This document shows, piece after piece, positions 48,348 through 59,539 of a DNA stretch of 64,000 bases. The stretch is from Priestia aryabhattai. Its GTDB lineage: Bacteria > Bacillota > Bacilli > Bacillales > Bacillaceae_H. Within the stretch, counting starts at the first letter, position 1; every line of letters begins with the position of its first letter. The notes under the pieces are model-generated. The model was not told the DNA's origin, did not search any database, and worked only from the letters and a program-made list of their open reading frames with translations. Both the position numbers and the translations under genes were made by a program. Location of the stretch: NCBI RefSeq assembly GCF_023715685.1, contig NZ_JAMBOQ010000001.1, positions 682,001 through 746,000 of the forward strand. The letters are read 5' to 3'.

Positions 48348-49658
48348 TTATTTTCTTGGTCTTGCAATAATTTTAATTGGAGTTCCTTCGAATCCAAAAG
48401 CTTCACGAAGCTTATTTTCTAAGAAACGTTTATATGAAAAATGCATTAACTCAGGATCATTTACAAACACAACAAAAGTTGGTGGCTTAATTGCTACTTG
48501 AGTTGTGTAATAGATTTTTAAGCGGTTTCCGTTGTGAGTAGGCGTCGGGTTCATCGCTACTGCATCCATAATCACATCATTTAAGATGCTTGTTTCTACA
48601 CGTACCGCATGGCTTTCGCTTGCAAGATCAATCATTGGCAATAGCGTATGCGTACGTTTTTTCGTTTTAGCTGAAAGGAATACAATTGGAGCATATGTTA
48701 AAAACTGAAAATGCTCACGTATATTTTCTTCAAACTTTTTCATTGTTTTTTCATCTTTTTCTACTGTATCCCATTTGTTCACAACGATTACAACAGCTTT
48801 TCCAGCTTCTTGCGCATAGCCAGCAATTTTCTTATCTTGTTCAATAATACCCTCTTCAGCATTTAATACAATTAAGACAACATCTGAGCGTTCAATTGCC
48901 TTTAATGCACGAAGTACGCTGTATTTTTCAGTACTCTCGTACACTTTTCCACGCTTTCTCATTCCAGCTGTATCGATTACAACATATTCTTGATCTTCTT
49001 TTGTAAACTTTGTATCAATGGCATCGCGTGTCGTACCGGCTAGATCACTGACAATAACACGGTCTTCACCTAGAAGAGCATTAACTAATGAAGATTTCCC
49101 TACGTTAGGACGACCAATTAATGAAAATTTAATCACTTCTTCTCCGTAATCTTCGTCTTTTTCTTTTGGAAAGTGCTTAGCTGCCTCGTCTAGCAGGTCA
49201 CCTAAACCTAAACCATGCGTTCCTGAGATTGGGAACGGTTCTCCATATCCTAGTGCGTAGAAATCATAGATTAATTCTCTCATTTCAGGATTATCTACTT
49301 TATTAACGGCTAGGACGACGGGCTTTTTGGATTTGTATAAAATTTTCGCCACTTCTTCATCAGCTGCAGTAATTCCATCGCGTCCATTCACTAGAAAAAT
49401 GATTACGTCCGCTTCATCAATTGCAATTTCTGCCTGCTGTTTGATCTGTTCTAAAAATGGCTCATCTCCAATGTCAATACCGCCAGTATCAATAATGTTA
49501 AAGTCCATATTCAGCCACTCACCTGAACTATAGATACGATCACGAGTTACACCCGGAATATCTTCTACAATAGATACTCGCTCTCCTACAATTCGGTTGA
49601 AAATTGTTGATTTTCCTACGTTGGGACGACCAACAATCGCAATAATTGGTTTTGGCAT
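48348..49658 (-). CDS. der: Ribosome biogenesis GTPase Der (EngA)
   Basis: Two GTPase domains in tandem: G1 GRPNVGKST at residue 9 and GRPNVGKSS near residue 183, with G3 DTGG and DTAG and G4 NKVD and NKWD. A C-terminal KH-like domain follows. 436 residues. Essential for 50S subunit assembly. Confidence 0.98.
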   Translation of the reverse strand: MPKPIIAIVGRPNVGKSTIFNRIVGERVSIVEDIPGVTRDRIYSSGEWLNMDFNIIDTGGIDIGDEPFLEQIKQQAEIAIDEADVIIFLVNGRDGITAADEEVAKILYKSKKPVVLAVNKVDNPEMRELIYDFYALGYGEPFPISGTHGLGLGDLLDEAAKHFPKEKDEDYGEEVIKFSLIGRPNVGKSSLVNALLGEDRVIVSDLAGTTRDAIDTKFTKEDQEYVVIDTAGMRKRGKVYESTEKYSVLRALKAIERSDVVLIVLNAEEGIIEQDKKIAGYAQEAGKAVVIVVNKWDTVEKDEKTMKKFEENIREHFQFLTYAPIVFLSAKTKKRTHTLLPMIDLASESHAVRVETSILNDVIMDAVAMNPTPTHNGNRLKIYYTTQVAIKPPTFVVFVNDPELMHFSYKRFLENKLREAFGFEGTPIKIIARPRK

Positions 49659-49955
49659 ACGATTCTTCCCTTTCCTTGATCTTTTTTATGTATCGGCAAC
49701 CAGTCTTTAATCGACTAAAGGTATTTATCTACATGTACAAATAAATAAGATCATTCTTTTTTCAAAAATCGAGGCCATGCAGCGTGGCATGACCTCTACT
49801 AATCGATCATAAGCGATAAAGCAGGCTTTTTATCAGCCCTATCTTACACTGAGCTGATTAACTGCCTATCCGCTGAATAAGCATTACTCTTTCAATCAAA
49901 CAATTTTATCAAAAATCACCGGTAACAACAATATAATTTTACGAAATCTCTTCTT
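49659..49955 (-). other. Intergenic region between yphA and der, with a terminator-like hairpin
   Basis: No gene in about 300 bases. A hairpin at 49772-49797 (arms GAGG.CATGC / GCATGGCCTC) followed by a T-rich tail on the minus strand probably ends yphA transcription. The der promoter should lie downstream of it. Confidence 0.55.
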
Positions 49956-50561
49956 CTATTTGTAAGTACTTTGCTTTTGCCTATGAGACTTCAGCACGTA
50001 CAAATCTAAATAAGCAGAGAAATAAACCAGCATCTCCCAAATAAACATAGCTCCTACTGCTGTTGCTAAAACGTCGAGTGTACGAAGAGACCCTACTTCA
50101 TAAGATGCGATATCTCGAATGACAACTGCATATAAAAAATCTCCTCCCACTACACCTAAAATGATCGCTGCGAATCTTTTTTCAGCATCTTTAACCACCA
50201 TAAAGCAAATATATAAGATAAGTCCAGTCAAAATCCACTTACGATCAATAAAAATCCATACAGGATCATAGAGCTCCAGTAAACAAAAACTAGCATAGGC
50301 AATTATTATAATGCCGCATACAATAACATAATATAACTGCTGAATTCTACTGTAGCCTGAAGCATAAACACACGCTACCCCCACTAAAAACAAAGCTGTG
50401 TAACTACATGAAAACTGAGTCATATGCATGTTCATTCCGCTTAGGAGTATACTGATTAATATAATGGCTGTTACCTTCCAACGCCTAGATGTTTTGGGCA
50501 TAAAAAATGTCGTGATAATCCATCCCATCCACGAAAGCCAATAAAAGAAAATTCCGTCCAC
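49956..50561 (-). CDS. yphA: YphA family membrane protein
   Basis: A 201-residue protein with six or seven membrane segments. GTG 50561 lies nine bases from GGAGGTG and starts MDGIFFYWLSWMGW, which fits the known YphA N-terminus. Unknown function, conserved next to der. Confidence 0.85.
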   Translation of the reverse strand: MDGIFFYWLSWMGWIITTFFMPKTSRRWKVTAIILISILLSGMNMHMTQFSCSYTALFLVGVACVYASGYSRIQQLYYVIVCGIIIIAYASFCLLELYDPVWIFIDRKWILTGLILYICFMVVKDAEKRFAAIILGVVGGDFLYAVVIRDIASYEVGSLRTLDVLATAVGAMFIWEMLVYFSAYLDLYVLKSHRQKQSTYK

Positions 50562-50680
50562 TGAATATGGCACCTCCCTATCTGTCATCAGTATGTATCA
50601 ATTTTGTAAAACTTAATCGGGATTTTAGAATAGAAGCGGTTATTTGGGACAACCTATCAGAAAAAAGGAGGGAATCTAGA

Positions 50681-50818
50681 ATGGGAAAAGATCGTCAAGA
50701 GAAAAAATTAAAGGAATCAAAACGAGTTGAATCTGACCGTGATCAAGGACTTCACTATCCGGGAGCAACTAGTTTGCAAAGTCCTGAAGAAGCGCGAGAG
50801 TTAAATGAACATAAATAA
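50681..50818 (+). CDS. ypzI: YpzI family small protein
   Basis: A 45-residue charged protein starting MGKDRQEKKLKESKRVESDRD, the conserved YpzI pattern. ATG 50681 follows AAAGGAGGG at eight bases. The longer frame to 50567 has no ribosome-binding site. Function unknown; read divergently from yphA. Confidence 0.88.
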   Translation: MGKDRQEKKLKESKRVESDRDQGLHYPGATSLQSPEEARELNEHK

Positions 50819-50850
50819 AAAAATGCGCTGACTAAGTCAGCGCATTTTTT
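50815..50850. terminator. Bidirectional terminator between ypzI and the MFS gene
   Basis: Perfect 13-bp arms AAATGCGCTGACT/AGTCAGCGCATTT with A- and T-runs. Confidence 0.85.
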
Positions 50851-52063
50851 ATTTTAAAACTGGATGTGAAACAGGATAAGAACGTTCTTTCTGTACTGTA
50901 AATAAAAAGAGAACTCCTCCCACTAATAATAGTGCTCCTGACAGATAAAACCCGAATTCCATACTTCCGAGTTTATCTGCAAAATATCCGGTAATGTAAG
51001 GTGCAAAGATAGATGACAGCATGCCGCTAAAGTTGAAAAAACCGTACACTTTAGAATACATGGAAGAGGGGGTAATATCCGCCATATACGAAATCAAAAT
51101 AGGATCTAATGCTAATTTCCCTATCAGACCGTACACAATTAAGCCGATTAATAGCCAAGAATAACTCTCTGTGTAAGGGATAAAAAATTGACAGAAAGCA
51201 CCCGCTACTGACAAACTGACAATTAATGCTTTTTTATTTAAAATTCGATCAGATATATAACCAAAGAAGATTGCTCCTGGAATAGACGCCCAAGGTACTA
51301 GAGATGCTATAATGCCTGTTTGCGACCCTTCTAATCCTCGTGAATGCTGTAAATAGTAAGGAAGCCACGTCAGCATGCCAAAAAATCCGTAAAGAGAGCA
51401 GAAGATTAAAACGTATACAAAAATATGATTTCTTGTAAATAATACTTTTAGCGACTGCTGTGTTCCTTTATTTAGCGAATTTTTTCCTTGCTCCCTCTGC
51501 TTATCTTTTACAAAGAAAGCTATTAAAATGGCAATTACTACAGTTGGAATAGCAAATAAGTAAAAAGTAAACTGCCAGTCTTTTTCTAACGTATATGTAA
51601 TGTATGTAGAACCGATAAAACCAAGTGATATACCAAAAGCCATTCCACTATTGATGAGCGCAGACACTAAACCCCGGTATCGTTCGGACGTGATGCTCGA
51701 AGAAATTCCGTATTGTGAACCATAATACGTTCCTTCTCCAAGGCCTGTCAGCGCTCGTATGAGTAAAAACATACCGAAAGTAGTCGTAAGTCCTGTAAAG
51801 AATGTGGAAACTCCAAACAGGATGTATCCAGCTACTAAAATCTTAACGCGACCAAATCGATCGGCCAAAAAACCCGTTGGAATCTGCATAGCTGCATACG
51901 CTACAAAAAACACGGTAGACATTAACCCAAGTTCCGCTTTATTAAGATCCCACTGTGCACCGATATCTCCCATAACCGGAGATAAAATATTACGATCTGC
52001 ATACATGAAAACCCAGCCTAAAAAGAAAAGAAAAATTGTAAATATAGGATGTCCCTTTTTCAT
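50849..52063 (-). CDS. MFS transporter
   Basis: A 404-residue permease with about 12 membrane segments. The MFS loop motif GFLADRFGRVKIL lies between segments 2 and 3 (near residue 64). The N-terminal part, with YADRNILSPVMGDI, recalls the anion:cation symporter group (hexuronate or glucarate-like), so the substrate may be an organic acid; this is a weak inference. It lies between ypzI and fni, where B. subtilis has no such gene, suggesting gain. A palindrome at 52115-52124 sits in its promoter region. Confidence 0.88.
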   Translation of the reverse strand: MKKGHPIFTIFLFFLGWVFMYADRNILSPVMGDIGAQWDLNKAELGLMSTVFFVAYAAMQIPTGFLADRFGRVKILVAGYILFGVSTFFTGLTTTFGMFLLIRALTGLGEGTYYGSQYGISSSITSERYRGLVSALINSGMAFGISLGFIGSTYITYTLEKDWQFTFYLFAIPTVVIAILIAFFVKDKQREQGKNSLNKGTQQSLKVLFTRNHIFVYVLIFCSLYGFFGMLTWLPYYLQHSRGLEGSQTGIIASLVPWASIPGAIFFGYISDRILNKKALIVSLSVAGAFCQFFIPYTESYSWLLIGLIVYGLIGKLALDPILISYMADITPSSMYSKVYGFFNFSGMLSSIFAPYITGYFADKLGSMEFGFYLSGALLLVGGVLFLFTVQKERSYPVSHPVLK

Positions 52064-52114
52064 TACGCCACCTCTTTTTCTGATTTTTCTGTTTATTTAA
52101 CTTATTATAAGAGA

Positions 52115-52124
52115 CAAACGTTTG
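52115..52124. promoter_or_regulatory. Palindrome in front of the MFS gene
   Basis: CAAACGTTTG, a perfect 10-bp dyad, a few bases upstream of a TATAAT-like -10 (52104-52109, minus strand). It is a candidate repressor operator for a regulator encoded elsewhere. Confidence 0.4.
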
Positions 52125-52210
52125 GGATTTCATGCTTTTTGTCATTTCTTCTGCCATTATTTTTTGTTTTTTAAAATGAAAACGAGATCATTACCTCTCT
52201 AAAGAAATAA

Positions 52211-52240
52211 AAAAGCACGCAGTCAACTGCATGCTTTTTT
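52211..52240 (-). terminator. Terminator after fni
   Basis: Stem AAAAGCA.GCAGT / CTGCATGCTTTT with a T-rich tail on the minus strand. Confidence 0.65.
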
Positions 52241-52241
52241 A

Positions 52242-53294
<1,053 letters not shown>

Positions 53295-53307
53295 TCATCA
53301 CCATTAC

Positions 53308-54444
53308 TTATCTTAATTTTTTTAATTGATCTCCAATCATATCACCTAATTGGAAACCTTTTGACTCTTCTTGTAATTCATAGTCACCGTAATCTTCTTG
53401 TTCTTCTTCCTCAAGATCACGAATGCTTAACGAAACGCGTCGTTCTTGTTCATTCACATCAAGTACTTTTACCGTCACTTTTTCACCTTCAGAAAGTACT
53501 TCATGCGGTGTTCCGATATGCTTATGTGAAATTTGAGAGATGTGTACAAGTCCTTCTACTCCAGGTAGAACTTCCACAAAAGCTCCAAAAGATACAAGTC
53601 TTTTAACGGTTCCATCTACTACATCACCTTGGCGAAGCTTCGTAGAAATGTTGGACCATGGACCTTCTAACGTATCTTTAATAGATAATGAAACACGCCC
53701 AGTTGATTTGTCAACAGATAATACTTTGACTTTCACAGTATCTCCCTCAGCTACTACATCTGAAGGTTTTTCTACACGCGTATGTGAAAGCTGAGAAATA
53801 TGCACTAACCCATCGACTCCGCCTACATCTACAAACGCCCCAAAGTCTGTTAAGCGCTGAACGGTTCCTTCTAAAACCTGACCTTCTTTTAATGACTCAA
53901 GAACATTTTCTTTTTGTTGTACAAGCTCTTCTTCTACAACTGCACGATGCGAAAGGATTACGCGATTTTTTTCTTTATCTAATTCCACTACTTTGACTGT
54001 AAGAGTTTGATCTTGATACTCTGCAAAATCATCGACGAAATGAGTTTCAACAAGAGAAGCTGGAATGAACCCTCTTACACCAATATCTACAACTAATCCG
54101 CCTTTGACAATTTCTTTGACTACTGCTTCAAACACTTCACCTGAAGAAAGTTTTGCTTCTAAACCTTCCCATGCTTTTTCAGCATCTACAGCCCGCTTAG
54201 ATAACACAAGTAAATCGTCTTCCACTTTAATTACTTTCGCTTCGACTTCGGCACCTTCTTGGATTACATCGCCTGCTTTTTCAATATGTAAGCTCGCTAA
54301 TTCACTAATTGGAATAATACCGTCTAGTTTGCTGTTAGGTACATCTACATACACTTGCTTTTCTTCTACTTTCGTAATAGTACCTTTTACTGTTTCTCCT
54401 ACTTCTAATGATGTTACCTCTACTTGATTCATATCTTCTGTCAT
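53308..54444 (-). CDS. ypfD: S1 RNA-binding domain protein YpfD (bacillary S1 homologue)
   Basis: Four S1 domains in 378 residues, each showing a GxVxxxxxxGAFV/DVG-type pattern. It corresponds to Bacillus YpfD (RpsA-like), which is shorter than E. coli S1 and dispensable. ATG 54444 follows GGAGGAGG; the upstream in-frame ATG at 54462 lacks a site. Confidence 0.95.
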   Translation of the reverse strand: MTEDMNQVEVTSLEVGETVKGTITKVEEKQVYVDVPNSKLDGIIPISELASLHIEKAGDVIQEGAEVEAKVIKVEDDLLVLSKRAVDAEKAWEGLEAKLSSGEVFEAVVKEIVKGGLVVDIGVRGFIPASLVETHFVDDFAEYQDQTLTVKVVELDKEKNRVILSHRAVVEEELVQQKENVLESLKEGQVLEGTVQRLTDFGAFVDVGGVDGLVHISQLSHTRVEKPSDVVAEGDTVKVKVLSVDKSTGRVSLSIKDTLEGPWSNISTKLRQGDVVDGTVKRLVSFGAFVEVLPGVEGLVHISQISHKHIGTPHEVLSEGEKVTVKVLDVNEQERRVSLSIRDLEEEEQEDYGDYELQEESKGFQLGDMIGDQLKKLR

Positions 54445-54606
54445 CGTCTTTTCCTCCTCCAATATCCATCTACAATATGTATTCCCTTGTAAGAGTTCTT
54501 CACTCTTTTAGCTCATCATTATTGTATATAGCTCTGTATAGAAAAAACTCTCTTTGTTACTAACTTCTAATAAATAGAATCTTTTGTCAAGTCATAAGGT
54601 TACAAA

Positions 54607-55194
54607 CTATTGATATTTTTCAATTAATTCAGCAATGCTTTTCATAATAACGTCGGTTACTTCTTCGGCTGATGCCTTTCGTTCGCGAAGCTCATCCATC
54701 TGAATTGGCGGTCCGTACACTACTTTTAACCTTGCAAAGCGCTTATATGGACCAATAACAGCGCAAGGCACAACAGCTGCTTTTGAACGCAAAGCAAAAA
54801 AGCCTACTCCAGCCATTCCTTTTCCTAATTTCCCATCTTTGCTTCTTGTTCCTTCTGGAAATAACCCAAGCACTTTTCCTTCTTTTAAAATCTTTAACCC
54901 TTGGCGCAAAGCTTCACGATCTGCCATCCCGCGCTTTACAGGGAATGTTTCTAACTTTGGCAGGACCGTCTTCAGAAAAGGTGCTTTAAACAACTCTGCT
55001 TTTGCCATAAACGAAATAGGCCTTGGACATGTCACACCTACAGTAGGCGGATCTAAGTTGTCAATATGATTTGAACAAAGCAAAACTCCGCCTTCTGAAG
55101 GGATATTTTCTGCACCGATTACTTCATAACGATAAACTGGTGTTAAAATACCTTTTACAATGGCACGTGCAAACGTATAAAAGCTCAAAATCAT
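54607..55194 (-). CDS. plsC: 1-acyl-sn-glycerol-3-phosphate acyltransferase
   Basis: Makes phosphatidic acid. The acyltransferase motif NHIDNLDPP (H-x4-D) lies near residue 42, the FPEGTRS motif near residue 117; 195 residues with an N-terminal hydrophobic segment. It overlaps the cmk stop by four bases. Confidence 0.94.
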   Translation of the reverse strand: MILSFYTFARAIVKGILTPVYRYEVIGAENIPSEGGVLLCSNHIDNLDPPTVGVTCPRPISFMAKAELFKAPFLKTVLPKLETFPVKRGMADREALRQGLKILKEGKVLGLFPEGTRSKDGKLGKGMAGVGFFALRSKAAVVPCAVIGPYKRFARLKVVYGPPIQMDELRERKASAEEVTDVIMKSIAELIEKYQ

Positions 55195-55865
55195 CCAATC
55201 CTTTCTTTTGTAATAGAAAGTATTTTTTCTACAACTCCTTCAATCGATAAGGAAGTTGTATCGATTTCAATTGCATCTTCAGCTTTTTTAAGAGGTGCTA
55301 CTTCGCGCTCAGAATCCAGCTTGTCTCTGCGGGCAATTTCTTCTTTTAAACGCTCTAAATTTGATTCAAAACCTTTTTTTATGTTTTCGTCATGGCGTCT
55401 TTGTGCTCTTTCATCCACAGATGCTAACAAAAAGATTTTGACTTCTGCGTGAGGAAGCACATGTGTACCGATATCACGTCCATCCATTACAACGCCTCCA
55501 TCTTTAGCAAGGCCCTGCTGTCTCGCTACCATCTCTTCACGAACTGCACGATGTTTCGCCACGATGGATACAGAGTTGGTTACTTCTGCGGAACGAATTT
55601 CACTTGTAACATTCTGTCCATTTAAGATTACTACCTGTCCAGATTCAGAGGGTTTTAAATCGATTACTGTTTCGTTAAGCAAATGCAATAGCTCTTCTTC
55701 ATTTTGTAAATCTACCTGGTTTTTCTGCGCTTGATACGTTAGAGCACGATACATCGCTCCTGTATCAACATAAATATATGATAAGGTTTCTGCTATAATC
55801 TTTGCCACTGTGCTTTTCCCAGCAGCTGCAGGACCGTCAATCGCAATTGAAATTTGTTTTTCCAT
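55191..55865 (-). CDS. cmk: Cytidylate kinase
   Basis: Phosphorylates CMP and dCMP. P-loop [10 protein letters not shown] at residue 10, CMP-binding GAMYRALT and [16 protein letters not shown] segments; 224 residues. ATG 55865 behind GGGAGG. First gene of cmk-plsC. Confidence 0.97.
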   Translation of the reverse strand: MEKQISIAIDGPAAAGKSTVAKIIAETLSYIYVDTGAMYRALTYQAQKNQVDLQNEEELLHLLNETVIDLKPSESGQVVILNGQNVTSEIRSAEVTNSVSIVAKHRAVREEMVARQQGLAKDGGVVMDGRDIGTHVLPHAEVKIFLLASVDERAQRRHDENIKKGFESNLERLKEEIARRDKLDSEREVAPLKKAEDAIEIDTTSLSIEGVVEKILSITKERIG

Positions 55866-55950
55866 AAGTGCCTCCCTTAATTTCAAAACAGGAACAAACC
55901 ACTTTCATCTTTTATACAATGAGCCATTTTATATGAAACGTTTATAAACG

Positions 55951-55979
55951 AAAAAAAGAGCAGGGGGTCTTCTCCTGCC
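55951..55979 (-). terminator. Terminator after ypfB
   Basis: Stem GCAGG/CCTGC with extra pairs near the loop, followed by TCTTTTTTT on the minus strand. Confidence 0.7.
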
Positions 55980-56027
55980 TGGTGTTCACTGCATGTTTCT
56001 TTCCTAGTTATTCTACCATACGTCCGA

Positions 56028-56204
56028 CTACTGGTCGAATGTTTCAATAATTTTATTAAAATTATTTTTGCTAACTCCCTCATACTGAATAACCTTTGAG
56101 AAATATGTACTGTGACTACTAGATAGTAAAATACATTGGGCAATTATTAAAAACACAAATTGAATAACCACTAATTTAATTAAAATCCGCTCTATCCGAT
56201 TCAT
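56028..56204 (-). CDS. ypfB: YpfB family small membrane protein (DUF5359)
   Basis: A 58-residue protein starting MNRIERILIKLVVIQFVFLI, with one N-terminal membrane segment (about 8-29) and a polar C-terminal part. It matches B. subtilis YpfB in sequence and place (between ypfA and cmk). ATG 56204 follows AAGGAG at eight bases. It is easily missed because of its size. Function unknown. Confidence 0.85.
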   Translation of the reverse strand: MNRIERILIKLVVIQFVFLIIAQCILLSSSHSTYFSKVIQYEGVSKNNFNKIIETFDQ

Positions 56205-56273
56205 CTTTTTTCTCCTTTTGTAAGAAGTGATACCTTTGCTTACAGTTTAGGAAAGAGAAGTTTTTTTTATACG

Positions 56274-56938
56274 CTAAAGAAGACCTTTTCTCCTTAGGTC
56301 GAGCTGACGCTTTAATGTATAACGAATCATCATTTCTTTCGTTTGTTTTTCCATATCAATAAATTTAATAGATAGCTGACCTACTTTACAAGAAGTCGAG
56401 GCGGTAATTCGTACAACTTCCCCTTTTAATTCAAGATGCTGCAAAGTACCCTCACTATTAGGAAGACTTAATCGTACAACAACCGAATCTTTCTCATTAA
56501 AAAGCAACGAGTGATGGAATAAGCCGGCTATTCCACCTGCACTGATGTTTTTAGTCATGATTTCCATTACTTCCTGCTGTTCTTGTTCACTTCCTATCAC
56601 CGCCTTCACTGTAAGCGGCACACGGAAAAAATTTCTTCTTTGAATGGATTTTAACTTTTTATCGCTCGGGTAAAAGAGCTTCACAACAGGCATGCCTTTT
56701 ATTTCACGCCCTGTTACTTCAGTTGGAAAGGTATATACATTTTGATCATATCCAATAAACGTAGCAAGCAATTTTGTACCTTTTAGTAAAAAGTACTTCG
56801 CGGCGTTTCTTCATTTAGCGGATATCTAATATAAATCACGTCTTCCGTAAACTCAACTACCTTACATCGATATGTTTGTTGTAATGTAGAATCTCTGTGC
56901 TCGCTCTCTAACGTCAACCTCATTCCCACCTTTATCAT
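56274..56938 (-). pseudogene. ypfA: YpfA (MotI/DgrA), c-di-GMP-binding PilZ protein, frameshifted
   Basis: In B. subtilis YpfA (MotI) binds c-di-GMP and inhibits the flagellar motor. Here the N-terminal YcgR-like part reads from ATG 56938 (behind AAGGAGAGAG) for 51 residues to a stop at 56783. The rest continues in another frame, with RRNFFRVP and NISAGGIAG (PilZ c-di-GMP motifs) intact to 56274. One extra T in a run of five (complement of 56788-56792) would restore a protein of about 220 residues. It is either a true loss, a phase-variable tract, or a sequence error. Confidence 0.85.
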
Positions 56939-57055
56939 CTGCTCTCTCCTTCAGTTTCACTATATACACTTTTTCCCTTTATTTAAACAAAGTCAAATAT
57001 GTTTATTTTGTAAATAAAAATTAGTTATTTAGACTCAAAAAACTTGTTCAATCTA

Positions 57056-57089
57056 AAAAAAACGGTGTCTATAGACACCGGTTTTTATC
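57056..57089 (-). terminator. Terminator after ypeB
   Basis: Stem ACGGTGTCTA/TAGACACCGG with A- and T-runs. Confidence 0.8.
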
Positions 57090-57093
57090 AACT

Positions 57094-58443
57094 TTATACT
57101 TCATTATATAAAGGTTCTGAGTTTTGCAGTTTTTCGACTTTTTCTTCAAACCCCGTATCGGCATTGATGAAAATACGATACGTATCATTTTTTATTGTCC
57201 CTAAAAACTCATAGCATAGCACTTCTTCGTTTAAATCATTCGTAATAATTGCTAAGCGGTCTTCCATCACTTTTACATTCGAGTTCAGCTTGGTTTTCGC
57301 CTGTTCTTTCGAAATTTTAGGTTTTGGAATATCTCTTGTACGATGTTTTAATAAGAAGTCTTTAGCTGAGAACCCAATAACAGATCCATCTTCTAAGGAC
57401 ATTTTCATTTTAACTGAATCCGGATAAATCCGAACTCCACTTTCCGTTTGCTCTACGAATGTAAAGACTCCCATATTATCGTATTGAGCGCTTTCAGCCA
57501 TCACTAGACTTTCAAAACGATGATCTTTTAAAAACTTATTCGCTTTGTTCATAGCATCGTTTAAACTAATATTTTGTTTTTTAATATCTCGATCTTCGAG
57601 CACCCAAAGCGGATATCCACCTTTTTGTGTAATATCCATATACGTCTCTTGTTTAGTCTTTGGATCTGTAATAGTTAAGCTGTAAACCTCATAATCGGCA
57701 TCTTTTCCGCTCTTTACAATATGAATTTTTTCATTTCCTTTTAAATCTAAAAACGAGCGCGCCACTTGTTTTGCAACATCTTCACTAACTTCTCTACCTT
57801 TTAATTGGTGAAAAGCATTTTTTTCCTGTTCATTCGTTGCATTCATAACGCCTAAATCTGTTTCGGCAAAAGAATCCATACTTTTTTCAACGGTTTTTAA
57901 TCCGTCAATAATCGTATTGTCCCCTTGCTTTTCTTTTGTAGCTAGGGCTAGCTCAACATCCATCCAGCGCAAGTTATTATCAATGACTAAATGCTGTACT
58001 TGGCGCATTTCATTTTGAATTTCGCCTGACTGATCATAAAGCGAATTTAACGTTTTATACTCTTTATCTGTTAAAGGTGATTTGCTTAAATCCCTTACTG
58101 CCACTTTATACGTAAAGTCACCAACATCTGAAAGAAACTCTTCTGTTTTATTGAACGGTAAAAGCGATAAAGGCAGTTGTCCTACATTGTTATGAGCTTC
58201 AGAAGTTAAACGCCATACCTCTGCAAGCGCGGGCGAAAGCTGATCTCTCGAACTCATGGCGAGCGTGCCACCGATTTTATCATTTAATAAATCTAGTTGA
58301 TATGACAAATCATGAAATGCTCGTTGATACGTATTCTCTGCTTGAAGCAGCACAGCATCTTTCTCTTGATGTTCACTGTACCCCCAATACCCTACACCTA
58401 CAACACCAATAGCTAATAATACAATTAAAATTGTTCGAATCAT
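57094..58443 (-). CDS. ypeB: Germination protein YpeB
   Basis: Needed to place and protect the cortex hydrolase SleB in the spore. An uncleaved N-terminal membrane segment (residues 2-20) is followed by a long helical part and, from about residue 180, PepSY-like repeats (for example EQAKTKLNSN). 449 residues, as usual. It lies 17 bases after sleB in a two-gene forespore operon. Confidence 0.95.
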   Translation of the reverse strand: MIRTILIVLLAIGVVGVGYWGYSEHQEKDAVLLQAENTYQRAFHDLSYQLDLLNDKIGGTLAMSSRDQLSPALAEVWRLTSEAHNNVGQLPLSLLPFNKTEEFLSDVGDFTYKVAVRDLSKSPLTDKEYKTLNSLYDQSGEIQNEMRQVQHLVIDNNLRWMDVELALATKEKQGDNTIIDGLKTVEKSMDSFAETDLGVMNATNEQEKNAFHQLKGREVSEDVAKQVARSFLDLKGNEKIHIVKSGKDADYEVYSLTITDPKTKQETYMDITQKGGYPLWVLEDRDIKKQNISLNDAMNKANKFLKDHRFESLVMAESAQYDNMGVFTFVEQTESGVRIYPDSVKMKMSLEDGSVIGFSAKDFLLKHRTRDIPKPKISKEQAKTKLNSNVKVMEDRLAIITNDLNEEVLCYEFLGTIKNDTYRIFINADTGFEEKVEKLQNSEPLYNEV

Positions 58444-58460
58444 GTTTCCTTCACCTCTCT

Positions 58461-59393
58461 TTATCGACAGAAAATGTGTTTCCCGATTTGCTTAATTTGA
58501 GGACGTGACCAAATCCATGCGCTTGTTGCTGTATCCGGATTAAAGTAATAAATAGCATTCCCAGTAGGATCCCATCCGTTAATAGCATCCATAACCGCTT
58601 TTTTAGATGTCGGATTAGGCTCAAGCCAAATTTGCCCATCTGCTACGGCAGTAAATGCACGCGGTTCAAAAATAACCCCAGCAACTGTATTTGGAAATGA
58701 TGGACTGTTAACTCTGTTTAAAATAACGGCCGCTACGGCTACTTGGCCATTATATGGTTCACCCCGTGCTTCACCATGTACGGCATTCGCCATGAGCTGA
58801 ATATCATTTTGTGAAAAACCGCTCGGTACGTTCACAGCTGTTGGCTTTTGTACTTTTTCTTTCTGTTGTTCAGAACTTCCTTTAGAAGTATTACGCTGCG
58901 GTTGACTGGCAGGTTTTTTTGCTTGAGAAGATCCGTTTTGTGCTTTTTGCTGACCATTGTTCCCGCTGCTTTTTCCACTACTACCGTTTCCTTTAGACTG
59001 TTGATCAAGAGGCTGACCGCCATAATGCGTAAACTTACTCCCTTTTCTAATTTGATTCTTCACATAGTTTTCGTGATATTTTGTTGCATTGGCTAATTTA
59101 ATCTTTGTTTGCCAGCCTGCTAAACCGTCAATCTTTTTAATGCCAAATTCATATTGGAAATTTCGCAGTGCCCAGTATGTGCTCCATCCAAATACACCGT
59201 CAATTTTCCCATTATAATAACCTAAATACTGAAGTCTCGACTGCAGCTCAATAACGTCATCTCCAACTGCTCCGTGTTGAATGACTTGATTTGAAAACGC
59301 GTGAGCGGCCTTTGGACTCACAACGGATGCTGCAATAAATGAACATATGCATATGAGACATGCATATTTTTTAAAACATCGAAATGATAACAT
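58461..59393 (-). CDS. sleB: Spore cortex-lytic enzyme SleB
   Basis: Lytic transglycosylase that breaks spore cortex at muramic-delta-lactam during germination. Signal peptide (about 1-32), peptidoglycan-binding domain (about 38-95), a Gln/Ser/Lys-rich linker (about 115-175), then the SleB catalytic domain with NAVHGEARGEPYNGQVAVAA (catalytic Glu). ATG 59393 behind AGGAGG gives 310 residues. The linker is long compared with the B. subtilis protein. Confidence 0.96.
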   Translation of the reverse strand: MLSFRCFKKYACLICICSFIAASVVSPKAAHAFSNQVIQHGAVGDDVIELQSRLQYLGYYNGKIDGVFGWSTYWALRNFQYEFGIKKIDGLAGWQTKIKLANATKYHENYVKNQIRKGSKFTHYGGQPLDQQSKGNGSSGKSSGNNGQQKAQNGSSQAKKPASQPQRNTSKGSSEQQKEKVQKPTAVNVPSGFSQNDIQLMANAVHGEARGEPYNGQVAVAAVILNRVNSPSFPNTVAGVIFEPRAFTAVADGQIWLEPNPTSKKAVMDAINGWDPTGNAIYYFNPDTATSAWIWSRPQIKQIGKHIFCR

Positions 59394-59490
59394 GACAAAA
59401 CCTCCTACATCGTATGTAACTGATAAGATGATAGGAGTATTTTTTGTAAAGGTTGTTTTTTTATACAAGATGCGCAAAATTTACCGAAAT

Positions 59491-59537
59491 GAAAAAAACT
59501 CAGCTCGTAAATCTTTCAAAAAAGATTTACAAGCTGA
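59491..59537 (-). terminator. Terminator after prsW
   Basis: Long stem CTCAGCT.GTAAATCTTT / AAAGATTTACAAGCTGAG with a T-run on the minus strand. Confidence 0.8.
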
Positions 59538-59539
59538 GC

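Noticed and set aside
55883..56143. 86-residue minus-strand frame between cmk and ypfA
   Set aside because: It overlaps ypfB in another frame, has a poor ribosome-binding site and resembles no protein; ypfB is the real gene.
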